Of a stretch of DNA of 64,000 nucleotides, positions 8,011 to 18,494 are shown piece after piece. Made by a program: the position numbers and the translations under genes. The stretch is from Puniceibacterium antarcticum (lineage in GTDB: Bacteria > Pseudomonadota > Alphaproteobacteria > Rhodobacterales > Rhodobacteraceae). Below the pieces are notes generated by a model. That model did not search any database. It saw nothing but the letters and a program-made list of their open reading frames with translations, and was not told the origin of the DNA. The stretch lies in contig NZ_AWWI01000042.1 in the NCBI RefSeq assembly GCF_002760615.1, forward strand, positions 1 to 64,000. The letters are read 5' to 3'. The first letter of the stretch is position 1, and each line of letters opens with the position of its first letter.

Positions 8011-9051
8011 ATGTTCGAAGCTGTGGTGACGCTGTGTGTGATGGGGGGCGACCCTTGCCGGGAGGCGCTGCTGGCGGGATACGAGGCGGCAGAGGTTGCG
8101 GGCTGCGCGGCGGGGCTGGTGGCCGCGCCACCCGATCTTGGGCCTTTTGCGGGCTATGTTCTGCGGAAGAGTCCGCACTGCGCACCTGCGGCGGATATGC
8201 TGGCGTTCACGGAGGTGGCGCCGGGGGTGTTCCTGCATCGTGGGTTGATCGAAGAGCCCGCTGTCGGAAACGGTGGGGATGTGGCGAACATCGGTTTTGT
8301 GATCGGCGAGATCTCTGTCGCGGTGATCGATTCGGGGTCCGCGCGCTGGGTGGGAGAGGCGGTCTGGCGGGCCATCCGCGCGCAGACGGACCTGCCGGTA
8401 AGCCATGTGATTCTGACGCATATGCACCCCGATCATGTGCTGGGCGCGGAGGTGTTCGCCCAGACCGGCACCAAGGTCGTAGGGCATGCCGGGCTAAACC
8501 GCGCGCTGGCCGACCGGCGCGCGAATTATCTGGACAGTCTGACGGATCTGATCGGACCCGCGCAGTTCATCGGGACGGAAACGGTGCGTGTCGATATACC
8601 GGTGGGGGGTGAGGGCGAGATTGATCTGGGCGGGCGTCGGATTGCGCTGCGTGCCTGGCCGCTGGCGCATACCGGCACGGATCTGACGGCGCTGGATCTG
8701 CAGTCCGGCCTGCTGTTCACTGGGGATTTGGTGTTTGACGAACATACGCCCGCGCTGGACGGGTCTGTCATCGGCTGGCAGACTGTGTTGGCAGAGATGT
8801 CAGATCTGCGGGTCACGCAGGTCATGCCGGGGCATGGCGGACCGCTGCTGGACTGGCCCGCTGGGGCCGCCCCGATGCTGCGCTATCTGTCGGTTCTTGC
8901 GGCGGATACGCGCGCGGCAATCGCGGCGGGGCGGCGGTTGGGGGATGCGGTGCGGACCATTGCGCAGTCCGAGGCGGCGCATTGGAAGCTGTTTGATGCT
9001 TTCAATGCGCGCAATGCCACGGTGGCCTTTACCGAGCTGGAATGGGAGTAG
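8011..9051 (+). CDS. Quinoprotein relay system zinc metallohydrolase (metallo-beta-lactamase fold)
   Basis: 346 residues. The metallo-beta-lactamase fold is shown by H137-M-H139-P-D141-H142, the later AHTGTD, TGDLVFDEH and PGHGGP motifs, and its usual length. An N-terminal extension of about 65 residues carries cysteines (CVMGGDPC, AGC, PHC). It matches the family found with SoxYZ-like carriers near PQQ dehydrogenases. ATG 8011 is preferred to an in-frame GTG at 8002 because GGGGAGG at 7995-8001 has proper spacing to 8011. By fold it could hydrolyse a thioester or persulfide held by the carrier, but that reaction is inference. Confidence 0.85.
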   Translation: MFEAVVTLCVMGGDPCREALLAGYEAAEVAGCAAGLVAAPPDLGPFAGYVLRKSPHCAPAADMLAFTEVAPGVFLHRGLIEEPAVGNGGDVANIGFVIGEISVAVIDSGSARWVGEAVWRAIRAQTDLPVSHVILTHMHPDHVLGAEVFAQTGTKVVGHAGLNRALADRRANYLDSLTDLIGPAQFIGTETVRVDIPVGGEGEIDLGGRRIALRAWPLAHTGTDLTALDLQSGLLFTGDLVFDEHTPALDGSVIGWQTVLAEMSDLRVTQVMPGHGGPLLDWPAGAAPMLRYLSVLAADTRAAIAAGRRLGDAVRTIAQSEAAHWKLFDAFNARNATVAFTELEWE

Positions 9052-9076
9052 TGCCGAGGCAGCGGCGCGGATTGCC

Positions 9077-9688
9077 TCAGCTCTGGGACACGTCGATCAG
9101 CATCTGCGCAATGGCGTAGAGGCGTTTTTCCAACAGAACAGGTGTTTCACAGACATAGGTCAGCGACTTCTGCCGGTCGGTATAAATTCTCTCGTCCCAG
9201 TCAACCTGCTCTTCAAGTTTGTCGACCTTGTCATAGTCCGGCTCTGCCGTTGCCATCAGCGTATCCATTTCGGTGCGCGCAGTGTCGATCCGTTCGGACA
9301 TTGCGATCTGCTTGAGCGAAAAATCCTCGATCCCGCGCATGATTAGGGTGCGCCGCGCGGCGAGCCGGTCAAAGACCTTTTCAAACACATGGCCCATCAG
9401 CGCGTCGTCCTGGCCGTGTTTGGCGGCAAAGGCGTTGATATAGCGCTGCGCCTCGTCCAGATCGACCCGGCGCAACACCAGACGCGCCGCGAGCTCATCG
9501 ACTTCTGTGGCCAGTTCCGGTGTCATCTTGATCTGTGCGATCTCACGCGGCCACATGAGCCCGACGGACAGGTTTTCTACCTTGCGCTGGATACAGGGCC
9601 AGGTTGGATCGGAAAAGTCGGCAGCCTGGACCGGGGCTGCAAGACCCAGAAAAACAAGGCTGGCCGCCCATTTGCAAAGGTGTTTCAT
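9077..9688 (-). CDS. Exported helical protein of unknown function
   Basis: 203 residues with signal peptide [23 protein letters not shown]. The mature part is almost all helix and charged, with likely coiled-coil stretches ([32 protein letters not shown]) and two cysteines (PCIQRK, VCET). The start at 9688 is chosen because the signal peptide begins there and GGAGAGAGC precedes it. It converges with the metallo-hydrolase gene and is divergent from flhA. It recurs with methanol-oxidation genes as far as I recall, but I know no function. A periplasmic adaptor or structural role is possible. Confidence 0.75.
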   Translation of the reverse strand: MKHLCKWAASLVFLGLAAPVQAADFSDPTWPCIQRKVENLSVGLMWPREIAQIKMTPELATEVDELAARLVLRRVDLDEAQRYINAFAAKHGQDDALMGHVFEKVFDRLAARRTLIMRGIEDFSLKQIAMSERIDTARTEMDTLMATAEPDYDKVDKLEEQVDWDERIYTDRQKSLTYVCETPVLLEKRLYAIAQMLIDVSQS

Positions 9689-9840
9689 GTGCTCTCTCCC
9701 TATGGGGGGACTATGCGCGAGGGCCGGTTGCCTGTCCACAACCCGCAATACCAACCATTGTCGCAGTTGTTCGGTTGATGCCCCCTTTTATAGTGCTATT
9801 CAACGCCATTAGAGCGAACCTAATTTGTGGAGGAAAAGGC

Positions 9841-10953
<1,113 letters not shown>

Positions 10954-10954
10954 T

Positions 10955-11797
10955 ATGAGCCTTGAGGTCATCTCGGAACACAGGTGCTTTGGGGGGGTGC
11001 AGGCGGTTTACACGCACCCGTCAAATACCTGTGGAGTCGAGATGACCTTTGCGGCCTATATTCCGCCGCAGGCAAAGGATGGTCCGGTGCCGGTGCTTTG
11101 GTATCTCTCCGGACTGACGTGCAGCCATGAAAACGCGATGACCAAGGGCGGTTTTCAGGAACATGCCGCCCGCCGTGGCATCGCGGTGATCTATCCCGAC
11201 ACCTCGCCCCGTGGCGCGGCTGTCGCGGATGACAAGGCCTATGATCTGGGTCAGGGCGCCGGATTCTACGTCAATGCGACGCGTGATCCTTGGAGGCCGC
11301 ATTTCCGAATGTATGACTACATCGTGTCCGAGCTGCGTTCGGTTGTGGTGGACAACCTGCCGGTTCAGGACCGTCATGGCATAACCGGGCATTCCATGGG
11401 GGGACACGGAGCTTTGACTATTGCCTTGCGCAATTCTGAGCTATTTGACTCTTTGTCAGCATTTGCACCCATCGCACATCCGACCCAGTCGGATTGGGGC
11501 CGCAAACAGCTGAGCGCCTACCTGGGCGATGACGAATCCGCCTGGTCCTGCCACGATTCTACCATCCTGCTCGAGGAGCACGGCTGGAAAGGGGATATCC
11601 TGATTGATCAAGGTGCGAATGATCAGTTTCTGGAGCTGCTGAAGCCCGAAGCCTTGGCAGATGTCATGGCACGGCGCAGGCAGCCCGGGCTGGTGCGCAT
11701 GCAAAAGGGGTATGACCATTCGTACTACTTTATTAACACCTTCGCGTGTGATCATGTAGATTGGCACGCCGAAAGGCTGCACCAAACACGGCACTAG
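10955..11797 (+). CDS. fghA: S-formylglutathione hydrolase
   Basis: 280 residues of the esterase D alpha/beta-hydrolase family. It splits S-formylglutathione to formate and glutathione. Nucleophile S147 lies in GHSMGGHGA, the acid is likely in LIDQGANDQF and the histidine in GYDHSYYF, which is the usual family end. The start is one base after the flhA stop, and a cytochrome c gene follows after 12 bases, so the run flhA-fghA-cytochrome c is probably one operon leading into xoxF. The formate formed can be used by Fhs at 30993. Confidence 0.96.
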   Translation: MSLEVISEHRCFGGVQAVYTHPSNTCGVEMTFAAYIPPQAKDGPVPVLWYLSGLTCSHENAMTKGGFQEHAARRGIAVIYPDTSPRGAAVADDKAYDLGQGAGFYVNATRDPWRPHFRMYDYIVSELRSVVVDNLPVQDRHGITGHSMGGHGALTIALRNSELFDSLSAFAPIAHPTQSDWGRKQLSAYLGDDESAWSCHDSTILLEEHGWKGDILIDQGANDQFLELLKPEALADVMARRRQPGLVRMQKGYDHSYYFINTFACDHVDWHAERLHQTRH

Positions 11798-11809
11798 GAA
11801 AGGAATGAC

Positions 11810-12217
11810 ATGTTTGTCAAAATGTTCAGCACGGTATGCCTTTTGGCGATGACGGCAGGGTTTGCCTCCGCACAAGACATTACCGGCGACGCCGCCAAAG
11901 GCGAAAAGGTTTTTCGCAAGTGCATGGCATGCCATGACACCGGCCCCGGCGCCAAGAACAAGGTCGGCCCGCATCTGGATGGCGTCGTAGGCCGTCATGC
12001 GGGCGCGATCGAGGATTTCAGCTATTCGGACGCGATGAAAGCCAAGGGTGACGAGGGTCTCATCTGGACGCCTGAACATCTGGCCGAGTTTCTGGAAAAA
12101 CCGCGTGATTACGTAAACGGGACAAAGATGTCCTTTGCCGGTCTTCGCAAGGAAGACGAGCGTGCAGACGTGATCGCCTATCTTGCGACCTTCAAGGCGG
12201 ACGGGGAGGGATCCTGA
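11810..12217 (+). CDS. Periplasmic class I cytochrome c (c550/c2-like)
   Basis: 135 residues: signal peptide to about residue 22 (FASAQD), heme attachment C38-M-A-C41-H42, a KVGPHLDGVVGR loop and methionine ligand M107 in NGTKMSFAG. These features fit the mono-heme class I cytochromes that pass electrons to terminal oxidases. It follows fghA by 12 bases and precedes xoxF by about 140, so it is a good candidate acceptor for electrons from XoxG. It is distinct from the XoxG-type cytochrome at 14247. A general respiratory cytochrome that happens to sit here is the alternative. Confidence 0.88.
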   Translation: MFVKMFSTVCLLAMTAGFASAQDITGDAAKGEKVFRKCMACHDTGPGAKNKVGPHLDGVVGRHAGAIEDFSYSDAMKAKGDEGLIWTPEHLAEFLEKPRDYVNGTKMSFAGLRKEDERADVIAYLATFKADGEGS

Positions 12218-12239
12218 CGCAGTGAAGACCTGCATCTGA

Positions 12240-12269
12240 CCGGTCGGAGGAAATACGGAGCCGGTCGGA
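12240..12269 (+). promoter_or_regulatory. Direct repeats upstream of xoxF, possible regulator site
   Basis: CCGGTCGGA occurs at 12240-12248 and again at 12261-12269. The 21-base offset puts both copies on the same face of the helix. GTGAAGAC is also repeated outside them (12222-12229 and 12271-12278). They lie 90-120 bases before the xoxF start, in the only non-coding stretch of this operon. They could be binding sites of the LuxR-type regulator at 1201; no footprint is implied. Confidence 0.35.
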
Positions 12270-12358
12270 TGTGAAGACACCCTTTGGTCATTGCCCACTC
12301 TTGATGGGGCAAGCCGGGGGGTGGCCATTATGGCAAGACGTCAACAAGGGAGTTGGAA

Positions 12359-14158
12359 ATGAAAAAGCTTTTTGCTTTGACTTCAGGGATCGCACTCTGC
12401 GCCGGCATGGCCGCAGCGAACGAAGACCTGTCAAAGATGATGGAAGACCCCGGTCAGTGGGTGATCCAGACCGGTGACTACAAGAACCAGCGTTATTCCA
12501 AGCTGGATCAGATCAACAAGGACAACGTCGGAGACATGCAGGTCGCCTGGACCTTCTCGACCGGCGTTCTGCGTGGTCACGAAGGGTCGCCGCTGGTGAT
12601 CGGCGACACGATGTATCTGCACACACCGTTCCCGAACATCGTCTACGCGCTGGATCTGGCCAATGACGGCAAGATCAAGTGGAAGTACGAGCCCAAGCAG
12701 GATCCGGAAGTTATCCCGGTCATGTGCTGTGACACTGTAAACCGCGGTGTGGCTTATGCTGACGGCAAGATCTTCCTGCATCAGGCTGACACGACTGTTG
12801 TTGCGCTGAACGCCGAAACCGGTGCTGTCGAATGGTCCGTGGCAAACGGCGACGCGTCCAAGGGCGAAACCAACACCGCGACCGTCATGCCCGTCAAGGA
12901 CAAGATTCTTGTGGGGATCTCCGGCGGTGAATTCGGTGTGCGCGGCTCGCTCACAGCGTACAACATCTCGGACGGTTCGCTGGCATGGCGCGCCTATTCC
13001 ATGGGCCCGGATTCGGACATCCTGATGGATCCCGAAAACACGATGAACCTGGGTAAGCCGGTTGGCGAAAACTCGGGCACGAACACCTGGGAAGGTGATC
13101 AGTGGATGATCGGCGGCGGCACCACATGGGGCTGGTATTCCTACGATCCCGAGCTGAACCTCGTGTATTATGGCACCGGCAACCCGTCGACCTGGAACCC
13201 GGCGCAGCGTCCTGGCGACAACCGCTGGTCGATGACCATCATGGCACGCGACGCCGACACCGGCATGGCCAAGTGGGTTTATCAGATGACCCCGCATGAC
13301 GAGTGGGACTATGACGGCGTCAACGAGATGATCCTGACGGAGCAGACCATTGACGGGCAAGAGCGCAAGCTGCTGACCCACTTTGACCGCAACGGCCTGG
13401 GTTACACCCTTGACCGCGTGACCGGTGAACTGCTGGTTGCCGAAAAGTTCGACCCGGCCGTGAACTGGACCACGGGCGTCGTGATGGACAAGGAGTCGCC
13501 CGAATACGGTCGTCCCCAAGTCGTCGCACAATACTCGACCGAACAGAATGGCGAAGACGTGAATTCCACCGGCATCTGCCCGGCGGCTCTCGGCTCCAAG
13601 GATCAGCAGCCTGCTGCTTATTCCCCGAACACCGAACTGTTCTACGTGCCGACCAACCACGTCTGCATGGATTACGAACCCTTCCGCGTGTCCTACACTG
13701 CCGGTCAGCCCTATGTCGGCGCGACGCTGGCCATGTATCCGGCACCGGAAAGCCATGGCGGCATGGGTAACTTCATCGCCTGGGACGGCAAGAAGGGTGA
13801 GATCAAGTGGTCCATCCCCGAGCAGTTCTCGGTCTGGTCGGGCGCTCTTGCGACAGCTGGCGACGTCGTGTTCTACGGCACGCTTGAAGGCTATCTGAAG
13901 GCTGTAGATGCCAACACGGGTGATCTTCTTTACAAGTTCAAGACACCGTCGGGCATCATCGGCAACGTGATGACCTACACCTATGATGACCAGCAGTTTG
14001 TTGGCATCCTGTCGGGTGTCGGTGGCTGGGCGGGTATTGGTCTGGCCGCTGGTTTGGCCAACCCGAACGATGGTCTGGGCGCCGTGGGTGGTTATGCCGC
14101 ACTCAGTGACTACACCGCGCTTGGTGGTCAGCTGACCGTGTTCAAACTGCCTAACTAA
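12359..14158 (+). CDS. xoxF: XoxF, lanthanide-dependent PQQ methanol dehydrogenase
   Basis: 599 residues with signal peptide ([20 protein letters not shown]), the length of the large quinoprotein subunit. It oxidises methanol in the periplasm using PQQ. The beta-propeller W-motifs, the vicinal disulfide C123-C124 (VMCCDT) and the active-site loop [11 protein letters not shown] are present. D317 and the extra D319 two residues later mark the XoxF (lanthanide) type; MxaF enzymes have a small residue there. No mxaF or mxaI is in the window. ATG 12359 follows AAGGGAG. A hairpin separates it from xoxG. Overall identity level to characterised XoxF5 proteins looks high. Confidence 0.96.
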   Translation: MKKLFALTSGIALCAGMAAANEDLSKMMEDPGQWVIQTGDYKNQRYSKLDQINKDNVGDMQVAWTFSTGVLRGHEGSPLVIGDTMYLHTPFPNIVYALDLANDGKIKWKYEPKQDPEVIPVMCCDTVNRGVAYADGKIFLHQADTTVVALNAETGAVEWSVANGDASKGETNTATVMPVKDKILVGISGGEFGVRGSLTAYNISDGSLAWRAYSMGPDSDILMDPENTMNLGKPVGENSGTNTWEGDQWMIGGGTTWGWYSYDPELNLVYYGTGNPSTWNPAQRPGDNRWSMTIMARDADTGMAKWVYQMTPHDEWDYDGVNEMILTEQTIDGQERKLLTHFDRNGLGYTLDRVTGELLVAEKFDPAVNWTTGVVMDKESPEYGRPQVVAQYSTEQNGEDVNSTGICPAALGSKDQQPAAYSPNTELFYVPTNHVCMDYEPFRVSYTAGQPYVGATLAMYPAPESHGGMGNFIAWDGKKGEIKWSIPEQFSVWSGALATAGDVVFYGTLEGYLKAVDANTGDLLYKFKTPSGIIGNVMTYTYDDQQFVGILSGVGGWAGIGLAAGLANPNDGLGAVGGYAALSDYTALGGQLTVFKLPN

Positions 14159-14172
14159 GGTTCTAACCAAAT

Positions 14173-14210
14173 GGGGCCGACGCGCCGACAGGGTGTGTCG
14201 GCCCCTTCCT
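14173..14210 (+). terminator. Hairpin between xoxF and xoxG, partial terminator or mRNA stabiliser
   Basis: GGGGCCGAC (14173-14181) pairs perfectly with GTCGGCCCC (14197-14205) and is followed by TTCCTC, a weak T-tract. It may lower xoxG/xoxJ transcription relative to xoxF or protect the xoxF message, which would fit the large excess of dehydrogenase normally needed. Confidence 0.6.
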
Positions 14211-14246
14211 CAAAATGTTCCCCCCCCAAACTGAAAGGTCCGCCTC

Positions 14247-14786
14247 ATGAAGCGTGCCGCGTCCCCCCTTTATGTCGCCGCGATCCTGGCTCTTTGTCTT
14301 CCTGCTGCAGTCAGCGCGCAGTCCTGGAGCGATCAGGCGGTTGATCCCGCTGCGGATCATCCCGAAGTTCCCGTCTCTTATGAAGACGATGGGCGGTATT
14401 ACAGCGAAGATGACAGCCCGACCTTCAACATCGGTGATGATGGGACAGTCGACTGGCTGACCTTCTCGGGTTTCCGGCGCTATCATTCCGAATGCCACGT
14501 CTGCCACGGGCCGGACGGTGAAGGGTCGAGCTATGCGCCCAGGATCAAGAATTCTGCCGTAAACATGGATTACTATGCCTTTGTCGACACTGTTGTGAAC
14601 GGTCGTCAGAACGGCAACTCGGTCATGCCGCACTTTGGCGACAACAAGAACGTCATGTGTTATCTGGATGACATCTATGTCTACCTCAAGGCACGGGGCA
14701 TGGAAGCCGTTCCGCGTGGCCGTCCCGCCAAGAAAGCCACAAAATCGGATCTGATTGCAGAGACTGAAAATGCCTGCATGGGCTGA
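14247..14786 (+). CDS. xoxG: XoxG-type cytochrome c, electron acceptor of XoxF
   Basis: 179 residues, signal peptide to about residue 25 (AVSAQS), an acidic region (YEDDGRYYSEDD), heme site C83-H-V-C86-H87 and probable Met ligand in GNSVMPHFG. This is the cytochrome cL-like family encoded after xoxF, which takes electrons from reduced PQQ. It overlaps xoxJ by 17 bases. The acidic patch is expected for docking to the dehydrogenase. Assignment rests on heme motif, position and length. Confidence 0.9.
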   Translation: MKRAASPLYVAAILALCLPAAVSAQSWSDQAVDPAADHPEVPVSYEDDGRYYSEDDSPTFNIGDDGTVDWLTFSGFRRYHSECHVCHGPDGEGSSYAPRIKNSAVNMDYYAFVDTVVNGRQNGNSVMPHFGDNKNVMCYLDDIYVYLKARGMEAVPRGRPAKKATKSDLIAETENACMG

Positions 14787-15618
14787 AAAATCTCTGGCAA
14801 GTGCCATTGCCGTCACGGCCCTGCTCTTCTCCCAGGCGGGGCCGGGTGTGGCGCAGACCTCTGACCTTGTGTCCAAGACCGCGTTCAGGGTTTGCGCCGA
14901 TCCCGCCAATGCGCCCATGTCCGACAAGGCCGGTACGGGCTTTGAAAACAAGCTGGCGGATCTGTTTGCGGCCAAGCTGGACCTGCCGGTGCAGTATGAG
15001 TGGTATCCGATGGCCACTGGGTTCGTGCGCAACACATTGGGGTCCAACAAGTGTGACGTTGTCATCGGCTATGCCCAAGGCGACGAGATGGTGCTGAACA
15101 CCAATCATTACATGACTTCGGCCTTTACCCTTGTGGTGCCGAAGGAGTCGGATCTGGCTGATGTGACGCAGCTGTCTGATCCGAGGCTCAAGGCGGTCGA
15201 TATCGGCATCATCGCAGGCAGTCCGCCCGCGACGCATATGGCACGCAATGCCCTGCTGAAGAATGCAAAATCCTATGACCTTATGGTGGACCGACGCTAC
15301 GAATCGCCAAGCATTGATCTACTGAACGATGTTCGGGACGGTGTCACCGGGGCGGCGATCCTTTGGGGTCCGATTGCGGGGCCGCTGGTCAAGGCGGATT
15401 ATCCAGGGCTGATGGTTACACCGCTGCTGAAGGAAACGCTGCCGCCGCGCCTGTTCTTTCGCATCACCATGGGGGTTCGCATGGGCGAAAAGGTGTGGGA
15501 GCGTAAGTTGAATTCGCTTATCCGGCGAAATCAGGATGAGATCAATGCGGTGCTGGTCGAGGCTGGCGTGCCGCTGGTCAATGACATGGGGACCGAGATG
15601 ATGGTGGTCGGGCAGTGA
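14770..15618 (+). CDS. xoxJ: XoxJ, quinoprotein-associated periplasmic binding-like protein
   Basis: 282 residues with a signal peptide ending near VAQTS. The fold is that of periplasmic solute-binding proteins (FRVCADPANAPMSD at the start of the mature domain, later GYAQGDEMV and GAAILWGPIAG), the family called MoxJ/XoxJ. Known members have a large cleft and are thought to help activate the apo-dehydrogenase rather than transport. ATG 14770 is chosen over an upstream TTG at 14755; it overlaps xoxG by 17 bases. The stop overlaps the GTG start of the CXXCW protein by 4 bases, so these genes are translated together. Confidence 0.92.
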   Translation: MPAWAEKSLASAIAVTALLFSQAGPGVAQTSDLVSKTAFRVCADPANAPMSDKAGTGFENKLADLFAAKLDLPVQYEWYPMATGFVRNTLGSNKCDVVIGYAQGDEMVLNTNHYMTSAFTLVVPKESDLADVTQLSDPRLKAVDIGIIAGSPPATHMARNALLKNAKSYDLMVDRRYESPSIDLLNDVRDGVTGAAILWGPIAGPLVKADYPGLMVTPLLKETLPPRLFFRITMGVRMGEKVWERKLNSLIRRNQDEINAVLVEAGVPLVNDMGTEMMVVGQ

Positions 15619-16163
15619 CGACGCGGCTGGCGGTGGGGGTGATTTGCGCCTTTTTGCCGCTGGCGGCCTGGGCGGTCGAGGAACCGGGCGGCTATCGGAT
15701 GGAAGAGTTCCGCGACCCGGTGCCTGATACCCTGAGCGGAGCAACGGTGGTCGGCCCCGAGGATGCGCATGATCTGTGGGAAACCGGCAATGTTGCCTTT
15801 GTCGATGTGCTGCCGCAGGCGCCGAAACCGGCGGGTTTGCCAGAAGGCACACTCTGGCGCGACAAAAAACGCAATTCGATCCCGGGTGCGATCTGGCTGC
15901 CGAATGTTGGCTATGGTGCCTTGGCGGACAGTTATCACGCCTATTTCCAGGCCGGGCTTGAGAAGGTGACCGGCGGGGACAGGGATCACCCGGTGCTGTT
16001 CTTCTGTCTTGAAAATTGCTGGATGTCTTGGAATGCCGCCAAGCGGGCGTTGGAGTATGGCTATTCATCCGTCTACTGGCTTCCTGAGGGTACAGATGGC
16101 TGGGCGCTGTGGGATTATCCGCTGGCAGAGGTGAAGGCCGAGCCAGAACCCGGCGCCGAATAG
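15615..16163 (+). CDS. PQQ-dependent catabolism-associated CXXCW motif protein (rhodanese-like)
   Basis: 182 residues, GTG start overlapping xoxJ by 4 bases, signal peptide ending near AWAVEE. The C-terminal part is a rhodanese-like domain in which the usual active-site loop holds C131-LENC135-W136 (CLENCW). Rhodaneses move sulfane sulfur; the paired cysteines suggest a thiol-disulfide or persulfide step instead. The family is found only with PQQ dehydrogenases as far as I recall. Together with the SoxYZ-like carriers and the metallo-hydrolase it points to a sulfur relay of unknown purpose. Confidence 0.9.
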   Translation: MTTRLAVGVICAFLPLAAWAVEEPGGYRMEEFRDPVPDTLSGATVVGPEDAHDLWETGNVAFVDVLPQAPKPAGLPEGTLWRDKKRNSIPGAIWLPNVGYGALADSYHAYFQAGLEKVTGGDRDHPVLFFCLENCWMSWNAAKRALEYGYSSVYWLPEGTDGWALWDYPLAEVKAEPEPGAE

Positions 16164-16199
16164 CGCGCAGCCCGGAATTGCGGGCTGCTTGTCTGGCAC

Positions 16200-17012
16200 T
16201 TAATACCCAGTCAGCCGTTTGCTTGCATGGGTCACTGTGCCACTGCTATCTGTCATGGTCACATCCACGGATTGCGATTGACCTGGGATTCCCAGCGACA
16301 CACGCGGGTTTTCTGACAGGGAAATGCTGCCGGTCAGGTCCACATACCCGCGCCCGTCCAGATCGATCGCGACATCCTCGACATAGCGCATAGGCACGAA
16401 CAGCAGGGTGATCTGATCCATCTGCATCCCCGAATTGCTCGGATGGGAGATGTCGAGATCCAGCCGGTGCTGGCGCAGGGACAGGGCGCTGAGCGCGTCG
16501 CCCGACCCGGTGCCGAACATCTGGTCGATGCCGATGGTCATGTTGCCGAGTGTGGCAAGCGCCTCTTTCAGATCGCTGCCCGGTGGGGCGGAACAGGCGC
16601 CCTGACCTGAGGTCTTAACAAAAGCTTCGGCAACGAAGAGCTGGCCATCGGTGGTTTCGGCCACCACATGCATCGGCGTCGGGCCGTTGACCCGCATGGT
16701 CACGTCAAAGAAGAACCGCGGCTGGGGCTGTTCAAGGGTGAAGACCGCCGATACCGGCATCGGGTTTTCATCCAAAATCAGCGTCACACTGCCCAGCAGA
16801 AGCCCGTCGGGCGCCGCGATCTGTGCGGCGACTTGGGTGCGGGCATCGTTGTCAGTTCTGTAGGGCACGTCGATCGAAATATAGGGCGCGCCGTCGTTCA
16901 GCGTTCGGCTTTCATAAAGGGCATCTGACAGATCCGGCCAGGCGGGATCATAGGCAAAGGCGGGCAGGGCGGATGCCAGCAACAGGGGCAGGGTCAGAGC
17001 CGTAAGCTTCAT
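16200..17012 (-). CDS. Quinoprotein dehydrogenase-associated SoxYZ-like carrier protein (copy 2)
   Basis: 270 residues with signal peptide MKLTALTLPLLLASALPAFA. Same build as the protein at 7056: a SoxY-like half with LDENPMPVSAVF and C140 in GACSAP, then a SoxZ-like half with HPSNSGMQMDQIT. The two copies are clearly paralogous but well diverged. The copy-2 gene is the last of a minus-strand operon (18998 to 16200) and begins 2 bases after the beta-propeller gene. Two carriers for one metallo-hydrolase suggests either different cargo or different partners. Confidence 0.87.
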   Translation of the reverse strand: MKLTALTLPLLLASALPAFAYDPAWPDLSDALYESRTLNDGAPYISIDVPYRTDNDARTQVAAQIAAPDGLLLGSVTLILDENPMPVSAVFTLEQPQPRFFFDVTMRVNGPTPMHVVAETTDGQLFVAEAFVKTSGQGACSAPPGSDLKEALATLGNMTIGIDQMFGTGSGDALSALSLRQHRLDLDISHPSNSGMQMDQITLLFVPMRYVEDVAIDLDGRGYVDLTGSISLSENPRVSLGIPGQSQSVDVTMTDSSGTVTHASKRLTGY

Positions 17013-17014
17013 GG

Positions 17015-17998
17015 TCAGTTCCTCTGCTGAATGAAGGTGCCAAAGGCGCGGGGGCCATCTGCTGTCTCGATTTCTCCAACCACTTCCAGCGTGGCGGCAT
17101 CTATCAGGCTGACGGTGTTGGAAAACCAGTTCGCGACGACAATGGTGGCGCCGTCACTGGTGGTGTCGATCCCCTCGGGGTATTCACCGACGTCGATTGT
17201 TGTGATCGTCTCAAGCGTGGCGAGGTCGATCACGCTGACCGAATCGCCATATTGGTTGGTGACAAAGGCGCGCCCCAAGGCAAAGGCCACGCCATAGGGG
17301 CGTTCCCCGGTCTTGACTGTTCCGAGAACCTCACCCGAAACGGGATCGAGCACAGTCATATCGTTGGTGCCGACATTGGCCACGAAAAGCCGCCCGTCGG
17401 GGGCAAAGCGCAGGCCAAAGGGGCGGGCGCCGACGGTGGGGCGTAGATGCAGGTCCAGCGTGGCAAGATCGAAGATCGAAACCTGATCTGAATCGCGATC
17501 CGCAGAGGCCAGCCATTGGCCATCTTCAGAAACGGTCAGTCCAGCCGGGGCGCTGCCGGTTTCCAGCACCTGCAGAGTCTGGAGCGTTTCAGCGTCCATC
17601 ACCCAGATCCGCGCATTGTACCAGTCCGACACGAAGATCAGGTTCTGTCGCGCGTCATAGGCCACGCCGATTGGCCCGCCGTCCAGCTGAGCCGCCGCCA
17701 GAATAGTGCCGGCCGCATCCAGCCTGCGCACCACCTTGCTGTCGGGTGAAACGGTAAAGACGTGCCCCTTGAGATCCACCGCCACCCCTGCGGGTTTTCC
17801 GGGAATGGAAATACGCGCGGTTTCGGTGCGTGCGTCAAGGTCCAGTATGCTCAGCTCCTGGCTGTTCTGGTTGGTCACATAAGCAAAATCCCCCGCCGCC
17901 AGTTGCGTGGCGACGAGGGTCATCAGGGCGACAAGCGTCCCGGTGCGGGACTTACGGTGCGCCAAAGCGTTCCACGAGCGCAGCCATACCCGCGTCAT
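17015..17998 (-). CDS. Exported YVTN-type beta-propeller protein
   Basis: 327 residues if begun at 17998. A hydrophobic signal segment (LVALMTLVATQLAAG) precedes about seven propeller repeats with YVTN-like strands (FAYVTNQNSQ, RAFVTNQYGDS, IVVANWFSNT). Beginning at 17998 makes it overlap the SRPBCC gene by 47 bases; a TTG at 17965 would shorten the overlap and still keep the signal, so the true start is uncertain. It is one of two propellers in the locus (the other at 20316, on the opposite strand). Such proteins bind partners or metal; no catalytic function is evident. Confidence 0.82.
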   Translation of the reverse strand: MTRVWLRSWNALAHRKSRTGTLVALMTLVATQLAAGDFAYVTNQNSQELSILDLDARTETARISIPGKPAGVAVDLKGHVFTVSPDSKVVRRLDAAGTILAAAQLDGGPIGVAYDARQNLIFVSDWYNARIWVMDAETLQTLQVLETGSAPAGLTVSEDGQWLASADRDSDQVSIFDLATLDLHLRPTVGARPFGLRFAPDGRLFVANVGTNDMTVLDPVSGEVLGTVKTGERPYGVAFALGRAFVTNQYGDSVSVIDLATLETITTIDVGEYPEGIDTTSDGATIVVANWFSNTVSLIDAATLEVVGEIETADGPRAFGTFIQQRN

Positions 17999-18488
17999 AG
18001 ATCGCCGTTACTCCGGCAATCGCGGCTTCGTCGTTCAGTTCTGCGGGTGGGTCGTTGTTTGGGTAGCCACGATAGAAGGCACCGCGCCATTCTATCAGGG
18101 ATCCGCCGCCATCGCGTGGTTTGACCGTGAGGTGGGACGAATAATTGGTGACTGGCAACACTTCGACGGCGACGTCGTCGATGTAGTAGGAATAGCTCAT
18201 CTTGTCGGCGTCGTATTTGTACAGCGACTCGGTGATGGTCGGGCCGCCCGCTTCGCCAAGGACCAGTACGCGGACCGACTCGAGGTCGTTGCCGCCCTCG
18301 CCTTGGGTTTCGAACACGGCGGGGTGCCAGCTCATGTCATGGAAATTGCCGATGACCGACCAGACTTCTGCCGGGTCAGCGGCCACTTCGGCGGTCACGG
18401 TGACTTTTTGGCGGGACGGTCCATGGGCAAAGGCCATGCCGGGCAGGATCAGCCCAAGCACCACCAGAAGATATTTCAGTTGTCGCAT
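17952..18488 (-). CDS. Exported SRPBCC-family protein (MxaD-like)
   Basis: 178 residues, signal peptide MRQLKYLLVVLGLILPGMAFA, then a START/SRPBCC hydrophobic-pocket fold (VTAEVAADPAEVWSVIGNF at the N-terminus, FYRGYPNN near the end). MxaD of methylotrophs has this fold and was linked to efficient electron flow from methanol dehydrogenase to its cytochrome. Position inside a XoxF locus supports an analogous role. It begins 6 bases after the upstream DUF protein, so it is in the same operon. Confidence 0.85.
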   Translation of the reverse strand: MRQLKYLLVVLGLILPGMAFAHGPSRQKVTVTAEVAADPAEVWSVIGNFHDMSWHPAVFETQGEGGNDLESVRVLVLGEAGGPTITESLYKYDADKMSYSYYIDDVAVEVLPVTNYSSHLTVKPRDGGGSLIEWRGAFYRGYPNNDPPAELNDEAAIAGVTAIYDAGMAALVERFGAP

Positions 18489-18494
18489 AGGTCC

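Noticed and set aside
9604-9840. Upstream extension of flhA
   Set aside because: It would add about 79 residues that overlap the antisense of the exported protein at 9077; GGAGGA and the family start are at 9841.
12431-14170. 579-codon minus-strand frame opposite xoxF
   Set aside because: Complement of the xoxF coding frame; composition and lack of motifs show it is not a gene.
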